From: an uncultured bacterium
GTDB taxonomy: Bacteria; Patescibacteriota; Saccharimonadia; Saccharimonadales; Saccharimonadaceae
Length of the DNA: 64,000 bases
Reading direction: 5' to 3'
NCBI GenBank assembly: GCA_937922985.1
Contig: CALAKV010000038.1
Span: 1 to 64,000 of the forward strand
Of this stretch, positions 52,640 to 59,272 are shown piece after piece; position 1 is the stretch's first letter, and the number at the start of each line of letters is the position of its first letter. The position numbers and the translations under genes are program-made. The notes below the pieces were generated by a model, which ran no database searches, was not told where the DNA came from, and saw only the letters and a program-made list of their open reading frames with translations.

Positions 52640-53320
52640 CTAATCTAAAATTCCAAAATCTTCAAGCTTTTTAGCTTTCGAAATATCAAAATCGGCAATT
52701 TTTGTGCGCCGAAGTTGCGAGCAAAACGCACCACAACCCAAATTTTTGCCCAAATCTTCTGCCAGCGAACGAATATAAGTCCCGCTTGAAACATGCGTGC
52801 GAATTTTTAATTTTGGAAAATCATAACTTAAAATTTCGAAATCAAAAATTTCAACCGTACGTTTAGGAATTTCAAAATCCTCACCTTTTCGCGCCAAATC
52901 ATAAGCGCGCCTACCATCAATTTTTATTGCACTAAAAGCTGGCGGAGTTTGTTCAATTTTACCTAAAAAGTTAGTTTTAATTTCTTTTTCAATCTGTTCA
53001 AAAGTTGGGATTTCAAAATTCTCGCATTTCGAAATCTCGCCTTCAGGATCGCCCGTACTTGAAATTTGCCCAAGTGTAAATTCCGCCTCATAAACTTTAT
53101 CAAGCTTGGTAAGGTTCATTGCATTTTTAGTTTCCTTACCATAAAGCAAAACCAAAAGCCCCGTCGCAAAAGGGTCAAGCGTTCCTGTGTGGCCAACTTT
53201 AACTTTTTTACCAAATTCATCTTTAAGAACACGGCGGATTCTAGCGACCACGCCAAAGCTGGTAATTCCAGCGGGCTTGTCAATTAAGATTCGCCCACTT
53301 TCATTTTCGAAAAATGCCAT
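52640..53320 (-). CDS. truB: tRNA pseudouridine(55) synthase
   Basis: TruB makes pseudouridine 55 in the T-loop of tRNAs. The 226-residue protein has ILIDKPAGITSFGVV, VGHTGTLDPFATGLLVL with the catalytic Asp, QTPPAFSAIKIDGRRAYDLAR and SSGTYIRSLAEDLG. It lacks a C-terminal PUA domain, as many short bacterial forms do. Its start is one base after the stop of the DHH-like gene. Confidence 0.94.
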   Translation of the reverse strand: MAFFENESGRILIDKPAGITSFGVVARIRRVLKDEFGKKVKVGHTGTLDPFATGLLVLLYGKETKNAMNLTKLDKVYEAEFTLGQISSTGDPEGEISKCENFEIPTFEQIEKEIKTNFLGKIEQTPPAFSAIKIDGRRAYDLARKGEDFEIPKRTVEIFDFEILSYDFPKLKIRTHVSSGTYIRSLAEDLGKNLGCGAFCSQLRRTKIADFDISKAKKLEDFGILD

Positions 53321-53321
53321 T

Positions 53322-55535
53322 TTACATTCCTGGAATTCTGAATTGTGAAGGATCGTTAGGATAAATTTGGTCGGTCATCACTTTATTTTTGCTACTTTCA
53401 GTACCCATTGCAGGTCGCTCCGCTGGATTTGGAATAAAATCAAAAGCTGGAATTTCTGGCGGCATTGGCATCGAGCTAAAATCTGGCATAGCTGGTGGCA
53501 TTGGCATTGCAAAATCATTCGAATTTTGTGCAGGATTTTCAGTCGAGTAAGTTTGCTGACTTTCAAAATTATTTTGTGGCAAAGTCTGCGCATATTGTTC
53601 ATTCGAAATCGGATTACTTGATTCAAAATTTGAAAGCGGCTGGATTGGTGTAGCTTGAGCATAAGGCTGAGTTTCAGGAATAAAATTCTCATTCGCCTGT
53701 GGCTCTTCATAAACCGCATTTTGAACTTTACCATGGCTTAAAACATAATCATTATTTTGTGGATTTGAAGTTGCTGCAGAATTTTCTCCACGAGAAATTC
53801 CACTTGGCTCATAAGGCTGAGCACCCATCAAACCACTTACAATTTGAGCATTTTCGGTTGGGTGATAATATTCATCGCCCTGATTTTGCGCTGACTGAAC
53901 ATTTTGAGCTTGAATCTCTTGAGCGGCAGGAGTTTCAGCTGGATTTTGTTGTTCGAAAACTGGCGCAACTTCTGGTTGAGCAGTTCGAGGTTCAATAGTT
54001 TTGAAAGTTTGTGGTTGAGTGTTTTCAGGAGTTGGGATTGAAATATCAACTTGGCGAGCTGGCTCAAAAACTTGCTCCTGAACTGGAGTTTCCGCAATAA
54101 ATGCATTTGGATTTTGGAAAGGCACGCTTGGCACTGGAATTTCTGGCGCATAATTTTGAACTGGCGCTTCAACCAAGCCTTGCGTATTTTCAGTCTGATT
54201 AAATTCTGAAGGAGTAGGAGTTTCAGCTGGATTTTGTTGTTCGAAAGCTGGCGCAACTTCTGGTTGAGCAGTTTGAGGTTCAATAGTTTCGAAAGTTTGT
54301 GGCTGAGTGTTTTCGGGAGTTGGGATTGAAATATTTTGTTCAGCCAAAGTTTCTTGGTTTTCTGATATATTTTTTGCCGAATTTTCTTCAACTAAATTTT
54401 CATTTTGAACTTGCGTATTTTCAAGATTTTCGCTTGGATTTTCGAAAATATCTTCGTTCGAATTTTCTTGCGCAAGTTCTTGGTTTTGCTCAGGAGCTTC
54501 AACTTCTTCAAGTTCAGCAAAAGCATTTTCTGGTTTATTAATATTTTTTAGTTCATTTAAAGATTCTTCAAGTTCGTCTTCGGCTTGATTTTGTGAATTT
54601 TCAAGATTAGTTTTTTCTGCTTCATTTTTGGCTTCTTCATGCGCAATCACAAATGCACCGTTACGCTTTTGCTCTTTCTTTGAAGAAGATTTTTCGCTCG
54701 ATTTTTCTTTTTCATTCGAAATTTCTTCTAAAGCTTCTTCCATTTTAGCATTTTTTTGCACAGCAAATTCGCCCGCTTTTTCTTCAGCCTCACGGATTTT
54801 TGAAACCACAAGTTGCTGGTCGGCGCCAGATGAAATAAGTTTTGCCGCAAGGCTCATAACTTCAGCCGTAGCTTTTGCATTCGAAAAGCGATCAGTTTCA
54901 GCAACAATTCCAGTCAAAAGAGCAGTCGCAACTGGTTGAGTAAGATTTTTCTTTCCAAGGGATTCAATAATTTGAACAGAAATTTCGCTCAAAGAACTGG
55001 CATTTTCGGCGTGCCAGTGAGTTCCGTTAAGATTCGTTTGGTTTTCACCAACAGTTAAAATTCCAACTGAAGCATCATGAAAAATTCGCCCGTGCGCCGC
55101 CAAAGCGCCATCAAGTCGATCTTGGCTTTCAACATTTAAAGCTAGCACAAAATCAATGTTAAAATCACCCTGTTCAAATTCGAGATCTTTTTCAGAAATA
55201 ATTGAGCGATATGGCGTAATAAAAATTTTGACATGATCGCCAACAAGCTTATAACGAAGATGATCAGCTTTTTCTTTATTTAAAGCAATAATAAAATCGC
55301 GCAAAGAATCTACCGAATTTTCGAAAGTTTTTTCTGGGCGCAAAAAAGCTAGCGCATCGGGCATTTTTCCACTTGAAACCGCCGTTGCATGCTTGCCAGA
55401 ATTATTAATTGCGAGCGTTAAAGCCAATGCTGAAGAAAGTTCATCAACGCTTGGGCCATCATTTACCGCAATCAAAATACTTTCTGATTCTTTCAATTTT
55501 GCGATAATCTGCTCTTGAGCATTATTTTTTGACAT
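53322..55535 (-). CDS. Degenerate DHH/NrnA-like protein with long duplicated tail
   Basis: A 737-residue protein. Residues 1-270 or so follow the DHH phosphoesterase fold of NrnA/RecJ-type enzymes: ILIAVNDGPSVDELSSALAL, FVLALNVESQDRLD, ASSLSEISVQIIESL and LLTGIVAETDRFSNAKAT. The catalytic motifs are altered: the HxNPDxDA, DHH and DTG positions read NDGPSVDE, VGE and ETD. The remaining 460 residues are a Glu-, Gln-, Pro- and Asn-rich low-complexity tail with a 38-residue unit present twice (ISIPTPENTQPQTF...). Loss of catalysis and a scaffold role are inferences. Confidence 0.75.
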   Translation of the reverse strand: MSKNNAQEQIIAKLKESESILIAVNDGPSVDELSSALALTLAINNSGKHATAVSSGKMPDALAFLRPEKTFENSVDSLRDFIIALNKEKADHLRYKLVGDHVKIFITPYRSIISEKDLEFEQGDFNIDFVLALNVESQDRLDGALAAHGRIFHDASVGILTVGENQTNLNGTHWHAENASSLSEISVQIIESLGKKNLTQPVATALLTGIVAETDRFSNAKATAEVMSLAAKLISSGADQQLVVSKIREAEEKAGEFAVQKNAKMEEALEEISNEKEKSSEKSSSKKEQKRNGAFVIAHEEAKNEAEKTNLENSQNQAEDELEESLNELKNINKPENAFAELEEVEAPEQNQELAQENSNEDIFENPSENLENTQVQNENLVEENSAKNISENQETLAEQNISIPTPENTQPQTFETIEPQTAQPEVAPAFEQQNPAETPTPSEFNQTENTQGLVEAPVQNYAPEIPVPSVPFQNPNAFIAETPVQEQVFEPARQVDISIPTPENTQPQTFKTIEPRTAQPEVAPVFEQQNPAETPAAQEIQAQNVQSAQNQGDEYYHPTENAQIVSGLMGAQPYEPSGISRGENSAATSNPQNNDYVLSHGKVQNAVYEEPQANENFIPETQPYAQATPIQPLSNFESSNPISNEQYAQTLPQNNFESQQTYSTENPAQNSNDFAMPMPPAMPDFSSMPMPPEIPAFDFIPNPAERPAMGTESSKNKVMTDQIYPNDPSQFRIPGM
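53929..54044. repeat. Direct repeat copy 1 in the low-complexity tail
   Basis: 116 bp, about 94% identical to the copy at 54217-54332, 288 bp (96 codons) away and in frame. It encodes the QPQTF-TIEP-TAQPEVAP-FEQQNPAETP unit. Confidence 0.8.
54217..54332. repeat. Direct repeat copy 2 in the low-complexity tail
   Basis: Partner of 53929-54044. The few differences between the copies are single-base. Recombination between them would remove 96 codons in frame. Confidence 0.8.
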
Positions 55536-55575
55536 TTATTGAATCCTATTGTTTATTTTTATAATTTATAGCTCT

Positions 55576-55604
55576 ATATTAGCATAATCGTAATAAAATG
55601 TCAA
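55576..55604 (-). promoter_or_regulatory. Promoter of the DHH-like/truB/orn operon
   Basis: TTGACA (55599-55604), 17 nt, TAATAT (55576-55581). Confidence 0.6.
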
Positions 55605-55621
55605 CAGTTTATTTGAAATAC

Positions 55622-55650
55622 TTGCTTTTTATTTCGAAATAATATATAAT
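55622..55650 (+). promoter_or_regulatory. rpsT promoter
   Basis: TTGCTT (55622-55627), 17 nt containing ATTTCGAAAT, TATAAT (55645-55650). Confidence 0.65.
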
Positions 55651-55691
55651 TGATGTTGAATTGTAAATAACAACCTAAAAGAAGGAATTAA

Positions 55692-55946
55692 ATGCCAATT
55701 ATTAAATCTGCTGTAAAGCGAATGCGACAAACCACAAAACGACGCGAACGCAACGTTGGAATTAAAAAAGATATCAAAGGTGCTGTAAAAGCTTTTGTTG
55801 CTGAACCAAGCGCAAAAAGCCTTTCGAAAGCACAAAGTGAACTTGACAAAGCCGTTAAAAAAGGTCTTATCAAGAAAAATACAGCTGCTCGCCGAAAAGC
55901 TTCTCTTGCCGCTGCTGCAAAAAAAGCTGGCGTAAAACTTGCTTAA
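55692..55946 (+). CDS. rpsT: 30S ribosomal protein S20
   Basis: An 84-residue, lysine- and alanine-rich three-helix protein that binds 16S rRNA. It has MPIIKSAVKRMRQTTKRRERN, VGIKKDIKGAVKAF, and GLIKKNTAARRKASLAAAAKK, the standard S20 end. AAGAAGGA precedes the ATG. It is monocistronic with a terminator at 55965-55984. Confidence 0.95.
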   Translation: MPIIKSAVKRMRQTTKRRERNVGIKKDIKGAVKAFVAEPSAKSLSKAQSELDKAVKKGLIKKNTAARRKASLAAAAKKAGVKLA

Positions 55947-55964
55947 TTTGATACTTTTTCGAAA

Positions 55965-55990
55965 ATCGCTCAAAATTGGGCGGTTTTTTA
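55965..55990 (+). terminator. rpsT terminator
   Basis: ATCGCTC (55965-55971) pairs with GGGCGGT (55978-55984), with two T-G pairs, then T residues. Confidence 0.6.
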
Positions 55991-56009
55991 TTTTTCTTTT
56001 TTCAAAAAC

Positions 56010-56038
56010 TTGACAATTCTACTTAAAAATGCTATAAT
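56010..56038 (+). promoter_or_regulatory. Near-consensus promoter of the tandem 113-aa genes
   Basis: TTGACA (56010-56015), exactly 17 nt, TATAAT (56033-56038), with extended TGC. It is the closest to consensus in the window. The leader holds GCC-GTTTT-GGC and an SD of GGAGG. Confidence 0.75.
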
Positions 56039-56087
56039 TTAGAAGATTTGCCGTTTTGGCAAAAATAGAACATTTGGAGGAACGGTT

Positions 56088-56429
56088 ATGACATCTTTAA
56101 AAGAAAGATTGGCGGCAGAAAAAGAAGCTGCTTTAACCTATGAAAATATTGCCAAGCAAGTTGAAGGCATCCTTGTCGAGGCCGCCAAGGATGGTAGATC
56201 AAGCGTGCTCATCTACCTTGACAATGAGAATGATTGCAAAACCCAATTTGTGCGTTATTTTCTAACCCAGGAAGGAATCAATTTCGAAAAGGCTTATGAC
56301 ACATATACGGCAACTGAATTTCCCTATATCGATACCCACATGGGTACGGGTTGTTATGAGGGTGTCGACCCTAATAAACCAGTCGCTGTAGCTAGACGTC
56401 GGTTTAAGGGAATTCGTGTATTTTTGTAG
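56088..56429 (+). CDS. Hypothetical 113-aa protein, copy 1 of a tandem pair
   Basis: A protein of unknown family, probably soluble. It is predicted to alternate helix and strand: an N-terminal helix (LKERLAAEKEAALTYENIAKQVEGILVEAA), a strand (SSVLIYLD), a helix (TQFVRYFLTQEGI), and a C terminus ending RRRFKGIRVFL. Its neighbour has the same length and layout and the same end, FKGIRVFL. Codon choice uses more C-ending codons than nearby genes, and the SD is GGAGG. Recent acquisition and high expression are inferences. Confidence 0.65.
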   Translation: MTSLKERLAAEKEAALTYENIAKQVEGILVEAAKDGRSSVLIYLDNENDCKTQFVRYFLTQEGINFEKAYDTYTATEFPYIDTHMGTGCYEGVDPNKPVAVARRRFKGIRVFL

Positions 56430-56444
56430 TAAGGGGAATGCATT

Positions 56445-56786
56445 ATGTCATTTAAAGACCAGTTAGATGCAACTGCGCAAGAAGGTCGCGATTGCGACAC
56501 TATCACAGCAAAAGTCAAAGAAACTTTGTTAGCCGCTGCAAAAAGTGGCGAATCTAGTGTTTTCCTACCACTGACAGATGAGTACGGTTACAAGGTACAC
56601 GTCATTGAACATTTCCTTGAAAATGAGGATATCAAGTTCAAAAAGATTTATGATTCACGTCAGGTTGAGAAGCCACATTACCTAGACCCGCATTATCAAG
56701 AAACTGTCGCCAGAAATGGTGGTAAAACCATTTATACCTGGATGGATACGGAGTATACCTTTAAAGGTATCCGCGTGTTTCTTTAG
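56445..56786 (+). CDS. Hypothetical 113-aa protein, copy 2 of a tandem pair
   Basis: A paralogue of the preceding gene: FKDQLDATAQEG at the start, VKETLLAAAKSGESSVFLPL against VEGILVEAAKDGRSSVLIYL, VIEHFLENEDIKFKKIYD against FVRYFLTQEGINFEKAYD, and an identical FKGIRVFL end. Overall identity is low (roughly a third by eye), so the duplication is old or each copy has diverged in function. It follows copy 1 by 15 nt with its own AAGGGGAA SD. I recognise no family. Confidence 0.65.
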   Translation: MSFKDQLDATAQEGRDCDTITAKVKETLLAAAKSGESSVFLPLTDEYGYKVHVIEHFLENEDIKFKKIYDSRQVEKPHYLDPHYQETVARNGGKTIYTWMDTEYTFKGIRVFL

Positions 56787-56806
56787 AAAGGTCATCAAAA
56801 AAACAA

Positions 56807-56828
56807 AACCCGCAGAAATTTGCGGGTT
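56807..56828. terminator. Bidirectional terminator after the tandem genes
   Basis: AACCCGCA (56807-56814) pairs with TGCGGGTT (56821-56828). It also serves tsaD on minus. Confidence 0.7.
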
Positions 56829-56859
56829 ATTTTATTTCTAACATTTTTTGAAAATTATT

Positions 56860-57948
56860 TTACCATTTTAAATCGCTCATCGAAAGCGATGGTTTTACTT
56901 CAAGCTTGAGCGGATTTTGCGATTCGCTCAGCACAGCTTGAAAAGCGCCCAAAGTCGCCACCATTGCGGCGTTATCGGTGCAAAGTTCTGGTGGAGTGAA
57001 AATTACAGGGTTTGGCAGTTTCTTCGAAACTCTCTTAATCAATTCCTCTCTTAAAGCTGAATTCGCCGCTACACCGCCCGCAATCACAACTGTTGTTGGC
57101 GAAAAATCTTCAACCGCAAGCTCAAGCTTATCAACTAAAGTTTCAACAGCTATTTTTTGAAAACTTGCAGCGAAATCATTTTTCTGTTGTTCATTTAATT
57201 TTGCAGCTAATTCGAAAGACGGAAAATTAAAATCAACACCAACTTCTTTTTGAACTGCACGCAAAACTGCTGTTTTTAATCCTGAAAAACTAAAATCATA
57301 CTTCCCTTTTAAGCGAGCTTTTGGCAATTCATATTTTGAAGAATTGCCACTTAACGCTGCTTTTGAAATTGCAGGTCCGCCAGGATACGGTAAGCCAAGG
57401 ATTTTTGCAACTTTATCAAAAGCTTCACCAACTGCGTCATCTTGAGTTTCTCCCAAAATTTGGTAACTTCCGTGTGATTTAAATAATACAATTTGTGAAT
57501 GCCCACCTGAAACCACTAATGCTAAAAATGGAAATTTTGGTGGCTCCTCGTTTAGAAAATTTGCATAAACATGAGCTTCAACATGATGAATTGGATAAAA
57601 AGGCTTATTGAAAATTCGAGCATAAGTTCGTGCCGTAAGCGTACCAACCAACAACGAGCCCACCAAACCAGGTGCATAAGAAACAGCGATTCCATCCAAT
57701 TCTTTAAAGGAAATTCCCGCTTTCGAAAGTGATTCTCGCACAACAGGGTTAGCATATTCAATATGCGAACGCGCCGCTACCTCTGGAATTACCCCACCAA
57801 ATTGCGCATGAATATCAATTTGCGAATGAACTACGCTTGAAAGCAGTTTTAGCTTCGGTGAGCTTTCACGCGAAATTTTACTCGCATCAAACTCCACTAC
57901 AGCCGCCGCAGTTTCATCACAAGTGCTTTCAATTCCTAAGATTTTCAT
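56860..57948 (-). CDS. tsaD: tRNA N6-adenosine threonylcarbamoyltransferase TsaD
   Basis: The ASKHA-fold catalytic subunit that installs t6A37 on ANN-reading tRNAs. It has 362 residues from ATG 57948, with the family start MKILGIESTCDETAAAVVEF, GGVIPEVAARSHIE, the metal site HHVEAHVYAN, LVVSGGHSQIVLF and VIAGGVAANSALR. A TTGACC-N17-TAAAAT promoter lies 7 nt before this ATG, so I reject the 12-residue extension to 57984. Its partners TsaB, TsaC and TsaE are not in the window. Confidence 0.95.
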   Translation of the reverse strand: MKILGIESTCDETAAAVVEFDASKISRESSPKLKLLSSVVHSQIDIHAQFGGVIPEVAARSHIEYANPVVRESLSKAGISFKELDGIAVSYAPGLVGSLLVGTLTARTYARIFNKPFYPIHHVEAHVYANFLNEEPPKFPFLALVVSGGHSQIVLFKSHGSYQILGETQDDAVGEAFDKVAKILGLPYPGGPAISKAALSGNSSKYELPKARLKGKYDFSFSGLKTAVLRAVQKEVGVDFNFPSFELAAKLNEQQKNDFAASFQKIAVETLVDKLELAVEDFSPTTVVIAGGVAANSALREELIKRVSKKLPNPVIFTPPELCTDNAAMVATLGAFQAVLSESQNPLKLEVKPSLSMSDLKW

Positions 57949-57955
57949 AACTACT

Positions 57956-57984
57956 ATTTTACTACTTTTTATAAGTTTGGTCAA
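57956..57984 (-). promoter_or_regulatory. tsaD promoter (leaderless)
   Basis: TTGACC (57979-57984), 17 nt, TAAAAT (57956-57961), with the ATG 7 nt downstream. Confidence 0.65.
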
Positions 57985-58026
57985 TTTTCGAAAATCTCTA
58001 TTGACTTTTTCATTTTCAAAAAAATA

Positions 58027-58051
58027 AAATTCGCCCGATTTGAGCGAATTT
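58027..58051 (-). terminator. Terminator of the FemAB-like gene
   Basis: AAATTCGCCC (58027-58036) pairs with GAGCGAATTT (58042-58051). Confidence 0.65.
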
Positions 58052-58067
58052 TTATATTCTCACTTCC

Positions 58068-59168
58068 CTATTTTTTGAATTTTCGAACAATTTTTTTAGC
58101 AGTTGGTAAAAATGAATTCCAGACGAAATATGTTTTCGAAATCGGAAAATCTAGTGTGCCAACCAATAAATCTTCGTGATTTGCAAAACCAGCTTTAAAT
58201 TTTGAAATTCCGTCATTCAAAAGACCGTTAAAATCATATCGCTTAACTCCGCGATTTTTCATTTCAATAATCGCAATCCATTTTAAAACATAATTTGCGC
58301 GTGATTTTTGCCCCGCCTCAGTTACTCCGCCATAAAGTTCGAACGCCACGTTATCACTTTGAGCAAACCATAAAAATGCCACCATTTCTTGATTTTTAAG
58401 TTTTTCTGCTATATAATCTTCAGTATTTTTATTTTTTTCTATAGACTTGCCCTGCTCTTTTTCAATAAAAGCTCCAAAAATTGGTGAATTTTCACCCATT
58501 TTTTTATAAAGTTCGTGATAATAATCTTTCGAATGAATCGCAAACCCTGCCCTTTTAGCAGTTTCTGTGTAAATTTCTAACGCACGATCAATTTCTTCTT
58601 TCGAAAACAATTGCCGAACTCGCACTTCTCCACCACTTTTTCGAATATACTGTCGCGTTTTTTTGCTCATTTTGGCGAGTAACTCATCTTCATTTTGCGT
58701 TAAATCAAGGATCAAAGTTCGTGGAATTAAAATTGTATTTTTTGAGCTTCTCCAGCCATCACGCAAGTCAAATTCACCGCTGTTCCAATCTGGTTCCATA
58801 GTTAAACAAACTGGCTTCGGCTTGATATTCTTCGAAACCCAAAAAGCAATTTCACGCGAAATGCAGGCTCGCTCGATTGGCTTTTTCGAAATCACCAAAG
58901 CACCGCGCGGAATATACGCAAAATTACGAAGTGGAAAAGGGAGCTTTCGAACCAGAATTTGAACCGCTGCTACAATATCTGAGTGGTCATTTTTTTTGCG
59001 ATCAATATATTTTTCTTCACCATTTTTCAAAAAAACTCGCACAACTTGCCAATTTGCTGATTGCGATTTTAACTCACCCCAACCCCAAAGTTGCAAAGGG
59101 TGACCGCCGTGCTCGTTAATAAAATCATTCCATTCTTTTTTATCAGTAATTTCGATAATCTTTAGCAT
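58068..59168 (-). CDS. FemAB-family peptidoglycan bridge aminoacyltransferase
   Basis: A 366-residue double-GNAT enzyme of the FemX/FemAB family, which adds amino acids from aminoacyl-tRNA to the lipid II stem peptide. It has HPLQLWGWGELKSQ near the start, RGALVISK, PRTLILDLTQNEDELLAKMSKKTRQYIRKS, the coiled linker, MVAFLWFAQSDNVAFELYGG and KRYDFNGL. The start is ATG 59168, because TATAAT (59175-59180) ends 6 nt before it. It suggests that the cell builds its own cross-bridged wall. Confidence 0.9.
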   Translation of the reverse strand: MLKIIEITDKKEWNDFINEHGGHPLQLWGWGELKSQSANWQVVRVFLKNGEEKYIDRKKNDHSDIVAAVQILVRKLPFPLRNFAYIPRGALVISKKPIERACISREIAFWVSKNIKPKPVCLTMEPDWNSGEFDLRDGWRSSKNTILIPRTLILDLTQNEDELLAKMSKKTRQYIRKSGGEVRVRQLFSKEEIDRALEIYTETAKRAGFAIHSKDYYHELYKKMGENSPIFGAFIEKEQGKSIEKNKNTEDYIAEKLKNQEMVAFLWFAQSDNVAFELYGGVTEAGQKSRANYVLKWIAIIEMKNRGVKRYDFNGLLNDGISKFKAGFANHEDLLVGTLDFPISKTYFVWNSFLPTAKKIVRKFKK

Positions 59169-59192
59169 ATTTATATTATACACCGAATGTGG

Positions 59193-59198
59193 TATAAT
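59193..59198 (+). promoter_or_regulatory. -10 box of valS
   Basis: TATAAT at 59193-59198 about 75 nt before the valS ATG. The leader holds a hairpin TTTCGCAC/GTGTGAAA (about 59212-59239). A very similar string (ACTTTCATGTGAAATGTTT) occurs near 22391. Confidence 0.5.
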
Positions 59199-59272
59199 TG
59201 TAAATGTAGAATTTCGCACAGCTTAACTTTCGTGTGAAATGTTGTTGAATAAATGCGATTTTAAAGGGAAAT

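Noticed and set aside
53929..54332. CRISPR-like repeat
   Set aside because: Only two long in-frame copies inside a coding region, with no short regular repeats or spacers. No CRISPR array was seen anywhere in the window.
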